Positions 1-7,661 of a stretch of DNA of 64,000 bases are shown here, one piece after another. Positions within the stretch are counted from its first letter, which is position 1, and every line of letters begins with the position of its first letter. Both the position numbers and the translations under genes were made by a program. The DNA is from Paenibacillus sp. XY044 (GTDB taxonomy: Bacteria; Bacillota; Bacilli; Paenibacillales; Paenibacillaceae): NCBI RefSeq assembly GCF_002257645.1, contig NZ_NQMO01000003.1, forward strand, positions 744,001-808,000. Reading direction: 5' to 3'. The notes below the pieces were generated by a model. It made no database searches, was not told the origin of the DNA, and saw nothing but the letters and a program-made list of their open reading frames with translations.

Positions 1-1
1 A

Positions 2-547
2 GGTACGGGATATATGGACATTCGGAGCGATTTCAAGGTAATAACGAACCCGTTTCAATTGGAGGAGTCGATCGCCGTTGTCCCCGCGATTCGACCGGAT
101 GTCGCCATTTTCCATGCATTCCAGGCGGATACGCATGGCAATGTAGCCGCCTATCCAGGACACAATAACCGCCTGTTAGCCCAGGCGTCGCGCCACGTGA
201 TCGTCTCGGTAGAGGAGATCGTTACGCCCGAGGAGCTAAGCCGGCATCCCGGAACGATCATTCCTTCCGTTTATATTACAGCCGTCGTTCATGCACCTCA
301 AGGGGCTTATCCTACCGGCTGTCCAGGTCACTATGGAATCGACGGCGATCACATTCGAGCCTATGTCGAAGCCTCTCGTTCGGAGCCGGCGTTTCGGGAA
401 TATATCGATCGAATCATCGGCTCCGACGATGCTTGCGGTACCCGGTCAAGCGAACCTACGTGTCAGCTCCGGGCTTCCGCTCATCGTACGGGGAATGAAG
501 CGGCAGAGAGGATTGGAATCAAGGAAAGCAGGTGTGCACGATCATGA
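2..547 (+). CDS. CoA-transferase alpha subunit, C-terminal part (5' end outside window)
   Basis: The frame is open to the window's left edge, so only the last 182 codons are seen. Phrases such as IRPDVAIFHAFQADTHGN and QGAYPTGCPGHYGIDGDHI are typical of the alpha subunit of glutaconate/3-oxoacid-type (family I) CoA-transferases, which move CoA between an acyl-CoA and a free carboxylate. The stop overlaps an ATG of the beta gene as ATGA (544-547), the usual coupling of the two subunits. The last 40 residues (Arg/Ser/Cys-rich, after EYIDRIIGSDD) look unlike the family, so a divergent tail or a frameshift after about 425 cannot be excluded. The substrate is not evident from sequence. Confidence 0.8.
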   Translation, partial: GTGYMDIRSDFKVITNPFQLEESIAVVPAIRPDVAIFHAFQADTHGNVAAYPGHNNRLLAQASRHVIVSVEEIVTPEELSRHPGTIIPSVYITAVVHAPQGAYPTGCPGHYGIDGDHIRAYVEASRSEPAFREYIDRIIGSDDACGTRSSEPTCQLRASAHRTGNEAAERIGIKESRCARS

Positions 548-1281
548 GCTTGGACGGTTCCTACTCGGAAGAAGAATGGTTAATCTGCCTGCTGGCCCGC
601 CAGCTGCGCGATCATGAAGTGATTGCGGTTGGCAACAACTCGCCTATCCCTGCGGCCGCCTCCTTGCTGGCGCGGGCTCTCCACGCCAGGCATGCGGAGG
701 TATATATTTTGGGGCAGCCGGATTGGCCGTTCGAAGGAACGAAGGAATTTTTCGACTGGATGCAGCAGGGTGCCGTCGATGTGTTTTTCTTAAGCGGCGC
801 GCAAATCGATCGCAGCGGCAACATCAATCTGCATGTGATCGGGGACTATGAGGCGCCGAAAGTGAGGCTGCCTGGCGGCGCGGGCTCCGCCGTTGTCTAT
901 TTCATGTGCAAACGCATTTTATTGTTTAAAACCGACCATACACGCAAAGGATTTCCGGAGATGCTGGATTTCGTGACGTCGGTCGCGAACTCCGGTCCTG
1001 ATGTGTTCCGGAGAGGACGGCTGGAAGGCGTATTCACGCCGCTAGGAATATTGGTGCCTCGAGAAGAAGATCGCGTGCTTCGGTTGACGGCCGTTGCTCC
1101 AGGGATTACCGCCTCCGAAATTCAAGCGCGAACCGGATTTGATCTAGGGATCGAACGGGACGATTATCCCGAACTCGAATCGCCGACCTCGCTTGAGCTG
1201 AGGACGCTGAGACGCGTCGTGGCCAAAGAGCTGCAGCCGATTTACCCGGAGTTTGCGAAGCAATGGAATCATTATGCCTGA
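532..1281 (+). CDS. CoA-transferase beta subunit
   Basis: This 249-residue protein is the partner of the upstream alpha subunit in a family I acyl-CoA:carboxylate CoA-transferase. It carries the beta-subunit pattern: an N-terminal stretch on isoenzyme choice (VIAVGNNSPIPAAASLLAR), the FLSGAQIDRSGNINLHVIGDY block and the glycine turn KVRLPGGAGSA. I chose GTG 532 because AAGGA at 521-525 lies 6 bases before it; ATG 544, sharing ATGA with the alpha stop, is the alternative. The active-site Glu expected in glutaconate-type enzymes is not obvious to me, as in the IpdAB-like branch, so hydrolase/lyase-like roles remain possible. Cotranscribed with the following dioxygenase gene 42 bases on. Confidence 0.8.
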   Translation: MCTIMSLDGSYSEEEWLICLLARQLRDHEVIAVGNNSPIPAAASLLARALHARHAEVYILGQPDWPFEGTKEFFDWMQQGAVDVFFLSGAQIDRSGNINLHVIGDYEAPKVRLPGGAGSAVVYFMCKRILLFKTDHTRKGFPEMLDFVTSVANSGPDVFRRGRLEGVFTPLGILVPREEDRVLRLTAVAPGITASEIQARTGFDLGIERDDYPELESPTSLELRTLRRVVAKELQPIYPEFAKQWNHYA

Positions 1282-1323
1282 TTCGGATTGGATCCATTAT
1301 AGGAAAAGAAAGCGAGGAGACCG

Positions 1324-1908
1324 ATGAGCGACTACACGTTTGACCAACTGGACCGGGATATTCACCGCGTGCTGGAGCAGCATACAGAGCATCGCGGGAT
1401 TATAGAGGGAGTTAGGCCACTGCTTCAGAGGCTGCTGTCCAATGAGCATTTAATCCCCGAAACTTACCGAGCTCCGCTAGCTGACAAATATGCTCAATAT
1501 TTGCTCTATAAGCCTGAAGATGAAGCCTTCAGCGTGATTGCTTTTATCTGGGGACCGGGGCAGGTTGCGCCAGTTCACGATCATCTTGTATGGGGATTGG
1601 TCGGCCTTTACCGGGGTTCGATCGTCGAGAAGCGTTATCGCAGGGAAGATCACGGCGAGACTTCGCAGCCGAGGTATTCGCTCCGCGAGGTGGCCGAAGT
1701 AACGGCGCATGCGGGGGACATCTCTTTCGTGTACCCACCGGATTACGATATCCACGGAGTGGCGAACCCTTTTGATGAACTTGCGATTACGGTCCATATT
1801 TACGGTACGGATATCGGCAAGCAGGAGCGCCATATCCATGACGTAGCAACAGGAAGTTACCGGGATGTGGTGACGCGCCACGATAATGCCTCACCCATCT
1901 ACACTTAA
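1324..1908 (+). CDS. Thiol dioxygenase of the cysteine / 3-mercaptopropionate dioxygenase family
   Basis: A 194-residue cupin enzyme that should use Fe(II) and O2 to oxidise a small thiol to its sulfinate. The iron ligands are H85 and H87 (PVHDHLVW) and H144 (DIHGVANP); T156-H158-Y160 (TVHIYG) corresponds to the Ser-His-Tyr triad of the family. The HDHxVWGLVG sequence is that of bacterial 3-mercaptopropionate dioxygenases; mammalian cysteine dioxygenase has HDHxxSHC with the crosslinking Cys, which is absent here. A good GAGGAGA site precedes ATG 1324. It sits between CoA-transferase genes, which fits a pathway making a sulfinate and then activating it as a CoA thioester. Family assignment is firm; thiol substrate is inferred. 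Confidence 0.85.
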   Translation: MSDYTFDQLDRDIHRVLEQHTEHRGIIEGVRPLLQRLLSNEHLIPETYRAPLADKYAQYLLYKPEDEAFSVIAFIWGPGQVAPVHDHLVWGLVGLYRGSIVEKRYRREDHGETSQPRYSLREVAEVTAHAGDISFVYPPDYDIHGVANPFDELAITVHIYGTDIGKQERHIHDVATGSYRDVVTRHDNASPIYT

Positions 1909-1952
1909 CGATAACAAGATTCAGCAAACGAAAAGAGGGGGCAAAAAGCTAA

Positions 1953-3128
1953 ATGCCGAAAAGCCAACAAGGGCCTCTGGCCGGTTTGAAGATACTGGAG
2001 TTTGGGCAGATCGCCGCAGGTCCTTTTGCAGGAATGCTGTTCGCCGATCTCGGTGCCGATGTAGTCAAAGTGGAGAGGCCGGATGTTGGAGACGGGATGC
2101 GGGAATGGCCGCCGTTCTTCTCTAACGAAGCGGGGGAGCCGTTCAGCTCCAATTTCAGCTCGCTCAACCGGAATAAAAGGAGCATTGCGGTTGATTTTAA
2201 ATCACCCGAGCAGTTAGCAAGGCTGCATGAGCTGTGCGCCAAAGCGGACGTCATCGTCGAAAACTACAGACCCGGCGTGCTGGCTAAGTTCGGCCTAAGC
2301 TACGAGGCACTCTCGGCAGCCAATCCGAAGCTGGTATATTGCTCGATTTCGGGCTACGGGCAGACCGGAGCTTACTCGCAGAAAGGGGCGTTCGATGTAA
2401 CCATTCAGGCCATCAGCGGCTTAATGAGCGTGACGGGCGAGGAGCACGGTGAACCAGTCAAATGCGGAGTTCCTGTCGCAGACTTTGCCGCAGGGCTGTA
2501 CGGAGCTTTCACCGTAGCCGCTGCCATTCTCCAGGTGGAGCGGACGGGGCAAGGGGCCTACGTCGACTGCTCCATGCTGGGTAGTGTGCTGGGCATATCC
2601 GCTCTGCAAACCAGCGAATATTACGGCAACCTGACGGCTCCGAAAAGGCTCGGAAGCGCGCATCCGCGCAATGCTCCATACCAGGGCTATCAAGGAAGCG
2701 ACAAACCTTTCGTTATTGCCGCCGGCAACGATAAGTTGTGGAGGGAAGTATGCGCCGCGGTGGATCGGCCGGAGCTTGCGGACGACCCAAGGTTCGCCAA
2801 CCAAACTTTGCGGGCCCGCAACCAGAAAGAACTCGCCGGATTGCTTCAAGCGTCGTTCAGCTTGCAAACCGCTGCCTATTGGCTGAAGGAGTTTGATCTT
2901 AGGGGCGTGCCGTGCGCTCCGATCAACACCTACGAAGATATACTGCAGGATCGGGTCATTGCCGAATCCGGGCTCATTCACGAGCTAGCGCTGCCCAACG
3001 ATACGAGCACTAAAACCGTCGGCTTTCCTGTTAAGCTGACCGGATATGAATTTCAAATTTACCGGAAGCCTCCGCTCAAAGGAGAGCATACTGACGAACT
3101 TTTCCGGGAATGGGGGAGTAAGGGATGA
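1953..3128 (+). CDS. Family III (CaiB/BaiF) CoA-transferase
   Basis: A 391-residue, full-length CaiB/BaiF-type enzyme transferring CoA between organic acids through an aspartyl-CoA thioester. The N-terminal GLKILEFGQIAAGPFAGMLFADLGADVVKVE is the family signature; the catalytic Asp is D148 in GAFDVTIQAISGLM. The C-terminal part (GVPCAPINTYEDI) is also typical. GAGGGGG lies just before ATG 1953, and the stop overlaps the next gene's start as ATGA (3125-3128). In some proteobacteria a family III enzyme charges 3-sulfinopropionate with CoA after a 3-mercaptopropionate dioxygenase; the adjacent dioxygenase makes that a reasonable guess, but formyl-, carnitine- or succinyl-type substrates are equally compatible with the sequence. 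Confidence 0.9.
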   Translation: MPKSQQGPLAGLKILEFGQIAAGPFAGMLFADLGADVVKVERPDVGDGMREWPPFFSNEAGEPFSSNFSSLNRNKRSIAVDFKSPEQLARLHELCAKADVIVENYRPGVLAKFGLSYEALSAANPKLVYCSISGYGQTGAYSQKGAFDVTIQAISGLMSVTGEEHGEPVKCGVPVADFAAGLYGAFTVAAAILQVERTGQGAYVDCSMLGSVLGISALQTSEYYGNLTAPKRLGSAHPRNAPYQGYQGSDKPFVIAAGNDKLWREVCAAVDRPELADDPRFANQTLRARNQKELAGLLQASFSLQTAAYWLKEFDLRGVPCAPINTYEDILQDRVIAESGLIHELALPNDTSTKTVGFPVKLTGYEFQIYRKPPLKGEHTDELFREWGSKG

Positions 3129-3613
3129 GTAACGATATCAATACGAAGTTATCGATTCAAGACTACCTGGCAACAACAGAACTTATTCAGCGGAGCGTCG
3201 CAGGATTAACGACGAATCAATTGGAGTGGAAGCCGTCCCCGGACCAATGGAGCGTGAAAGAGGTTGTCGCGCATTTGGTAGATTCCAGTCTTGTTCATTC
3301 TGTGCGCATTCGTAAAATCATCGCGGAGAGCGAGCAACCGCTTCTGTTATATAATCAGGATGCGTGGGTATCCTCCTCCAGGGCGAACCAAGGTTCCTTG
3401 TCCGACATCCTGACCGCATTCGATGGGCTGCTTACTTATAACGCTTTATTTTACGGTAGGATATCCGAAGCGGATTGGAGCAAGACCGGCCCGAATCAAG
3501 GCCAAACCATTTCGGTGTCGGAGCTCTTTGAAGGATTTATTCGGCATGTGCGCACCCACATCGCTCAAATTGAGCGGATACGGGCACAGATCCCTCTTAC
3601 AGCAGCCCCATAA
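3125..3613 (+). CDS. DinB/YfiT-like putative metal-dependent protein
   Basis: A 162-residue four-helix-bundle protein of the DinB superfamily, which includes thiol-S-transferases such as bacillithiol and mycothiol transferases. The three expected metal ligands are H50 (VVAHLVDSS), H141 and H145 (FIRHVRTHIAQI). QLEWKPSPDQWSVKEVVAHL is the family's entry motif. It is translationally coupled to the CoA-transferase (ATGA overlap), so it probably works in the same pathway, perhaps handling a thiol intermediate; that is inference. Last gene before the terminator at 3747-3792. Confidence 0.8.
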   Translation: MSNDINTKLSIQDYLATTELIQRSVAGLTTNQLEWKPSPDQWSVKEVVAHLVDSSLVHSVRIRKIIAESEQPLLLYNQDAWVSSSRANQGSLSDILTAFDGLLTYNALFYGRISEADWSKTGPNQGQTISVSELFEGFIRHVRTHIAQIERIRAQIPLTAAP

Positions 3614-3746
3614 GCAGCGTGAAGAGTTTCAAGAAGCTTACGTCGATTGATAACGATGCGATAACAGAACCGATATGCAAAAAACTGACTTTAGAGCGGA
3701 CCGCCGGGTCATTTGTGCTATACCAGGTAAAAAAACGTTCGTTTGA

Positions 3747-3792
3747 AAAAGTCGCAGAGTACCGGCGGTTATGCCGATGCTCTGCGGCTTTT
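3747..3792 (+). terminator. Rho-independent terminator after the CoA-transferase/dioxygenase operon
   Basis: Arms AAAAGTCGCAGAG (3747-3759) and CTCTGCGGCTTTT (3780-3792) pair with one wobble; an inner CGGC/GCCG pair extends the hairpin. It ends the operon whose last gene stops at 3613. Nothing convincing is coded between 3613 and 3747. Confidence 0.75.
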
Positions 3793-3806
3793 CTGCGTGT
3801 CTTAAT

Positions 3807-4304
3807 TCATTTGTTTGCCTCGTCGGCCGAGGGACCGTAAAGGCCCGGCACCGGAACGTCGAGAAGCCGCAAATAAACGCCGAGCTGCGCCCGGTGGTGG
3901 ACCATGTGGCTTAGTCCGAAAGTGCGAAGCGCGATGGCCCGCGGTTGGCGCAGGATGATATGGTCACCGTTTCGCAAGGTCCATTCTTCGCCAAGCATTT
4001 TCTCATCGCATTCGGCTAACAGCTTTTCCAGCTTAACGATGTTGGCGTCGAATTCTTTCAGGATGTCTTCGCGACTCGCCAACGGTTCCCGCCGAATCGG
4101 CACGGTCGAAAGATCGAGTTCCGGGTAAAGAAAAATCGCAACTTGCCAGTTCAGCAGGTTGATCAGATGCGTGGCCAGTCCGCCGAGGGCCATCGATTTC
4201 ACGTGCGGCTTCCACGTCATATGCTCGTCAGGCAATCGCTCCAGGACGCGCCGCGTTGTGGTCAGTTCCTGCAAGGCATCTCCGACGATGAGTTGTTTCG
4301 TCAT
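3807..4304 (-). CDS. DinB family protein
   Basis: A 165-residue DinB-superfamily protein, distinct from the one at 3125. It opens with LERLPDEHMTWKPHVKSMALGGLATHL and ends with LSHMVHHRAQLGVYLRLLDVPVPGLYGPSADE; the THL histidine and the HMVHHRAQ pair are the usual metal ligands. I place the start at ATG 4304, preceded by GGGAGGGGTG; an upstream in-frame ATG (4340) has no such site. It is a clear paralogue of the protein at 61799-62287, which shares both the RSMxLGxLAxH and the VYHHRxQLxVYLRLL segments. Enzyme activity is unknown. Confidence 0.85.
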   Translation of the reverse strand: MTKQLIVGDALQELTTTRRVLERLPDEHMTWKPHVKSMALGGLATHLINLLNWQVAIFLYPELDLSTVPIRREPLASREDILKEFDANIVKLEKLLAECDEKMLGEEWTLRNGDHIILRQPRAIALRTFGLSHMVHHRAQLGVYLRLLDVPVPGLYGPSADEANK

Positions 4305-4370
4305 AAATTCACACCCCTCCCTTATAAGGCAAGCATACAATAAACCCGGTCGAGTGGAAAGGCTATTTCA

Positions 4371-4775
4371 ATGAACAAAAAGCAATTATGGAAACTGGTT
4401 TTCTTTGGATTTTTAACATGGTTGATACCGCTTGCTTTCTCTTTCCTTTTTTACAATAAAGAAGGGCACCTCAGCATTGATTATACGTTATTCAAGACCT
4501 TATTAATCATTGCCAGAGCGGTGGTGGGAACACCCTTATTGGCTTTGTATTTAGACAGAGTACGATCAGATTATATTCGGCAAGGCGTCTTGCTCGGGGC
4601 ATTATGGTTTTTGATGAACATAGGCTTGGATGCGCTTGTGCTGCTGCCATGGATGAAGATATCGTTCCTTGATTATTTGGGTCAAATCGGCTTAAGGTAT
4701 CTCTCCATGCCAATGATGAGTATTGCGGTAGGCTGGTTGTTGACTAGAAGAGAGGATGTATACTCTCGGGATTAA
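4371..4775 (+). CDS. Small four-helix integral membrane protein, function unknown
   Basis: A 134-residue protein with four hydrophobic segments (about residues 8-27, 38-60, 71-92 and 100-124) and short charged loops, ending in LLTRREDVYSRD. I do not recognise a functional family. GGAAAGG lies 8 bases before ATG 4371. Its stop codon overlaps the stop of the convergent CPBP protease gene by 3-4 bases, so neither gene has a private terminator. A related fold is common in uncharacterised Bacillota proteins beside CAAX-type proteases, but I cannot assign a role. Confidence 0.7.
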   Translation: MNKKQLWKLVFFGFLTWLIPLAFSFLFYNKEGHLSIDYTLFKTLLIIARAVVGTPLLALYLDRVRSDYIRQGVLLGALWFLMNIGLDALVLLPWMKISFLDYLGQIGLRYLSMPMMSIAVGWLLTRREDVYSRD

Positions 4776-5560
4776 TAGGGATGCCCAGGTTGATCGGGGG
4801 CGTGCTGCAGTAAAGAAGGTTTTTTCTTCAAATCTGGGATCAACCAGATGCACTGTGCCAGCAAAATCAAGATGATGACGTAATCCCATGTGGAAGTGCC
4901 GCGGCCTTCATTCCCCAGAAACTGCATCAGGTTATGTATGAAATGAAACAGGATTAATGGGATGATGTTTCCGTTCTTGACCATCAGTAGAGCCAGAGCG
5001 GCGCCTGTTAGGAGGGCATATGCAAGCTGCATGATCGTATCGGCGGTGCTCTGTCCGGAGAGCATGTTCAGCACATGGGTGACCGAGAACAGGATGCTGG
5101 AAGTGATGACGGCTGCCATAATGCCCTTGCTTCTGAGGAGAATTTGCAGGATTAGTCCGCGATATATCGTCTCTTCGACAAAAGCAACCAGCAGCGTAAA
5201 GAAGATGAAGAACAGCAGATCCTGAAGCGTGAAACCCTTGAAGCCGTTGAAGGCGACCACGATAAGCACGGCAAGTTGGGGAATGTAGTAGATCCAGCTG
5301 CGCTTTGGAATAGTGAGTAGAGAGCGGAAGCCATAGTGGCTCCACTTTCTCTTCATGGTGATATAAATGATGAGCACGATCGAGATCGGGATGAATGAGA
5401 GCAGAACGGGTGTCGTGTAGCTTAACTCATTGAGGGTGGCATATGCCCCTGCTATGAAGACTGCGATCAGAAGCAGTAGCTCGATAAGAATCACACTGAG
5501 GACAGGACGTTTTTGCGAAAACGAGATTCGTTCAAGGCTTGAATTGGTTGATGTTATCAT
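4772..5560 (-). CDS. CPBP family intramembrane metalloprotease
   Basis: A 262-residue multi-spanning membrane protein of the CPBP (CAAX prenyl protease 2 / Abi) family. Motif 1 is E129-E130-T-I-Y-R134, motif 2 is FSVTH with H162, and the third motif FHFIHN gives H206 and H209: together the zinc-binding and catalytic set of these glutamate intramembrane proteases. At least seven hydrophobic segments are visible. The start ATG overlaps the PadR stop (5557-5560), so the two genes form one operon and PadR presumably controls it. Bacterial members serve in bacteriocin self-immunity, protein secretion or signalling; which applies here is unknown. Confidence 0.88.
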   Translation of the reverse strand: MITSTNSSLERISFSQKRPVLSVILIELLLLIAVFIAGAYATLNELSYTTPVLLSFIPISIVLIIYITMKRKWSHYGFRSLLTIPKRSWIYYIPQLAVLIVVAFNGFKGFTLQDLLFFIFFTLLVAFVEETIYRGLILQILLRSKGIMAAVITSSILFSVTHVLNMLSGQSTADTIMQLAYALLTGAALALLMVKNGNIIPLILFHFIHNLMQFLGNEGRGTSTWDYVIILILLAQCIWLIPDLKKKPSLLQHAPDQPGHPY

Positions 5561-6087
5561 GGCAGTTCAGCTCCCTTTTTAATGTTGTCTACGAATTGTT
5601 TCTCCATGTTAAAAAAAAGCATTCCGTACGAGAGGGCAGACACGCGGTAATAGTAGTTTTGAGGATTCGGAATTTCAGCCAGTTCGCCGGCTACAATCTG
5701 CTCAACAGCCTGAAGACGGCCGATCTCCCGATTCAATTTAAATTCATACTCCTCCAGAAGGGCAGTCCGGGTGTCTTCATCCAGATAATCAAAGAAAAAG
5801 ATTTTTAACAGAAATTCATTGCGGCTCATCTCGAGTGGTCCAGCCAGCCAAACCATAAAATTCTCCTTGCCCTCCGGCATCAGGGAATATATTTTCTTCT
5901 TCTTACTGTTTCCGGGTTCTTCGGTCATGGACACCCACTGTTTCTCCGTCAGACGCTTGAGAGCGGGATAAAGGCTCCCGTAACTGGCTTTATAAAAAAT
6001 GCCGACGGAATGATCGATCGTTTTCTTCATGTCATAGCCGCTCATGTCTCCTTCCATCAGCAGCCCTAAGATGATGTATTCAAGCAA
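5557..6087 (-). CDS. PadR family transcriptional regulator
   Basis: A 176-residue PadR regulator: N-terminal winged helix (LLEYIILGLLMEGDMSGYDMKK; IFYKASYGSLYPALKRLTEKQWV; wing with KKKKIYSLMPEGKENF) and a C-terminal helical dimerisation part. I choose a TTG start at 6087, preceded by GAGGTGA at a spacing of 5. The ATG at 6135 would add 16 residues, has no ribosome-binding site and would run through a tandem repeat that looks like its operator (6107-6132). It heads an operon with the CPBP protease and probably represses both. Confidence 0.88.
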   Translation of the reverse strand: MLEYIILGLLMEGDMSGYDMKKTIDHSVGIFYKASYGSLYPALKRLTEKQWVSMTEEPGNSKKKKIYSLMPEGKENFMVWLAGPLEMSRNEFLLKIFFFDYLDEDTRTALLEEYEFKLNREIGRLQAVEQIVAGELAEIPNPQNYYYRVSALSYGMLFFNMEKQFVDNIKKGAELP

Positions 6088-6106
6088 CGCGCTCACCTCA
6101 TTTATA

Positions 6107-6132
6107 TATCGATTTGATATATCTATTTGATA
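6107..6132 (-). promoter_or_regulatory. Tandem 13-bp repeat, probable PadR operator
   Basis: On the minus strand TATCAAATAGATA is followed directly by TATCAAATCGATA, two copies differing at one base, just upstream of the PadR translation start. A repeat of this kind in the leader of an autoregulated padR gene is a likely binding site. The assignment is by position and symmetry only. Confidence 0.55.
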
Positions 6133-6279
6133 CATAATATACGAGTTCAGTGATGAGAAGTCAATACATATTTAAGAAATTTTTGGAAAATGGGAAAGGG
6201 GAAAGCAAATAGGGAAGCATTGTAAGGTAAGCAGTGCGCAGAAGCAAACAAAATCCATCTATAGGATGGCTCTAGTGCA

Positions 6280-6308
6280 CTAAATACGACGAATTTTGAC
6301 GTATTTAG
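6280..6308 (+). promoter_or_regulatory. Perfect 9-bp inverted repeat upstream of SDR gene
   Basis: CTAAATACG (6280-6288) and CGTATTTAG (6300-6308) are separated by 11 bases, ending 43 bases before the SDR start at 6352. The dyad has the size of a dimeric repressor site. No regulator gene adjoins it in the same orientation; PadR at 5557-6087 is the closest. Confidence 0.45.
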
Positions 6309-6351
6309 AACTTATCATGGATAGTAGATCAACGAAAGGAGATATCAATAC

Positions 6352-7263
6352 ATGAAACCTTTACATGGGAAAGTGGCTTTGGTAGCAGGAGCAACACGCG
6401 GTGCGGGAAGAGGAATAGCTGTCGAATTAGGAGCAGCAGGGGCCACCGTATATGTCACAGGAAGAACGACACGGCAGCAACGATCCGAATATAACCGTCC
6501 TGAAACGATTGAGGAAACAGCAGAACGGGTAAGTGCTGCGGGAGGGCAAGGAATTGCGGTTCAAGTCGATCATCTCCAACCCGAACAGGTTCAGGCTCTT
6601 ATTTCACGTATTGAGAAAGAACAGGGGAGATTGGATATTCTGGTCAATGATGTATGGGGCGCTGAAAATTTGGCAGACTGGAATGTGCCGGTATGGGATC
6701 ACTCCCTTGAACGAGGATTTCGTATGCTGCGCCTTGGAATCGACTCGCATATCATAACGAGCCACTTTGCACTGCAATTGCTGATCAAAAATAAAAATGG
6801 ACTCGTCATAGAGATGACGGACGGTACGGCAGAGTACAATGATAAAAATTACCGTTTATCCTTGTTCTATGATTTGGTCAAGAACTCAGTCATTCGTATG
6901 GCTCGGTCTCTGGCGCATGAACTCGCACCTTATCAGTGTACTGCGGTGGCCATGACGCCGGGTTGGATGCGCTCTGAAATTATGCTTGATCATTTCGGTG
7001 TGAAGGAAGAAAACTGGCGTGATGCCACCGAAAAGGAACCCCATTTCATCATATCGGAATCTCCGCATTATGTAGGCCGTGCGGTTGCAGCATTAGCTGG
7101 AGATCCGGAAGTTGCCCGTTGGAACGGTCACTCCGTATCAAGCGGTGAGCTCGCAAAGGTCTACGGTTTCACGGATCTTGACGGATCGCAGCCAGACTGC
7201 TGGCGGTATCTTGTTGAAGTCCAGGAGGCAGGCAAACCCGCAGATGCCTCTGGATATCGCTAG
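6352..7263 (+). CDS. SDR family oxidoreductase (DHRS1-like)
   Basis: A 303-residue short-chain dehydrogenase/reductase. The nucleotide-binding turn is AGATRGAGRG (residues 12-21) and TGRTT after the second strand suggests NADP(H). The active-site pair is Y173 and K177 (FYDLVKNS); the usual catalytic Ser position is occupied near T156 (EMTDGTAEYN). The NNAG motif reads NDVWG here, as in the DHRS1-like subgroup. The start has a clear AAAGGAGAT site. It is monocistronic, followed by a terminator. Substrate unknown. Confidence 0.88.
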   Translation: MKPLHGKVALVAGATRGAGRGIAVELGAAGATVYVTGRTTRQQRSEYNRPETIEETAERVSAAGGQGIAVQVDHLQPEQVQALISRIEKEQGRLDILVNDVWGAENLADWNVPVWDHSLERGFRMLRLGIDSHIITSHFALQLLIKNKNGLVIEMTDGTAEYNDKNYRLSLFYDLVKNSVIRMARSLAHELAPYQCTAVAMTPGWMRSEIMLDHFGVKEENWRDATEKEPHFIISESPHYVGRAVAALAGDPEVARWNGHSVSSGELAKVYGFTDLDGSQPDCWRYLVEVQEAGKPADASGYR

Positions 7264-7293
7264 TTTCTACAAGTGACAAGAAGAAACAAGCTT

Positions 7294-7319
7294 AAAGAGC
7301 CGCATAACTGCGGCTCTTT
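7294..7319 (+). terminator. Rho-independent terminator after SDR
   Basis: Perfect 11-bp stem AAAGAGCCGCA / TGCGGCTCTTT with a 4-base loop, 31 bases after the SDR stop. Confidence 0.85.
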
Positions 7320-7565
7320 GTGCGTTTAACGGTATCAGTTCATTTCAGTAACCCGAAAGCAAATCTTGGCTCTGCAGCAATATTTGCGTTTGGAGTTAAA
7401 AATGCATTCACTAGACACCTTTCGGTGTCATAACTAAACGTACATTAGAGATCTTAGTTCGAGAAACAAGAGTAGCCTAGACATATCATCATAAGCAAAT
7501 TTTGCGATGCCCAAGATTCCCTAATTTATGTTAATTTAAAATCCGAAAAAGTCCAAAAAAACGGG
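7320..7565. other. Non-coding gap before the LacI/arabinan locus
   Basis: No plausible gene. A small perfect hairpin, GACACC-TTTC-GGTGTC (7414-7429), is the only clear structure; the rest is AT-rich and leads into the LacI promoter. Confidence 0.5.
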
Positions 7566-7593
7566 TTGACAGGAAGGCTTGTCATCTTGTAAT
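7566..7593 (+). promoter_or_regulatory. SigmaA-type promoter of lacI/fucI operon
   Basis: TTGACA (7566-7571), 16 bases, then TGTAAT (7588-7593), 69 bases before the LacI start. The LacI-type operators immediately downstream make it a repressed, autoregulated promoter. Confidence 0.75.
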
Positions 7594-7600
7594 CTGTACC

Positions 7601-7625
7601 TGTAATCGTTTACGTAATCGATTAC
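7601..7625 (+). promoter_or_regulatory. Double LacI-type operator
   Basis: Two adjoining sites: GTAATCGTTTAC (7602-7613, imperfect) and GTAATCGATTAC (7614-7625, a perfect palindrome with the central CG typical of LacI/GalR operators). They lie just after the -10 box and before the LacI gene, so autoregulation is likely. Confidence 0.75.
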
Positions 7626-7661
7626 ATAGTCATAAAGCTCAGGTTTCGAGGTGAAAGATGT

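Noticed and set aside
2..547. Frameshift in the CoA-transferase alpha tail
   Set aside because: Neither alternative frame gives a better family match, and the ATGA coupling with the beta gene supports the frame as read; kept only as a caution.
3619..3840. Short open frame after the first DinB gene
   Set aside because: It runs through the terminator hairpin at 3747-3792 and has no family similarity.
6107..6132. Tandem repeat considered as the start of a CRISPR array
   Set aside because: Only two 13-base units without spacers; position in a padR leader fits an operator.
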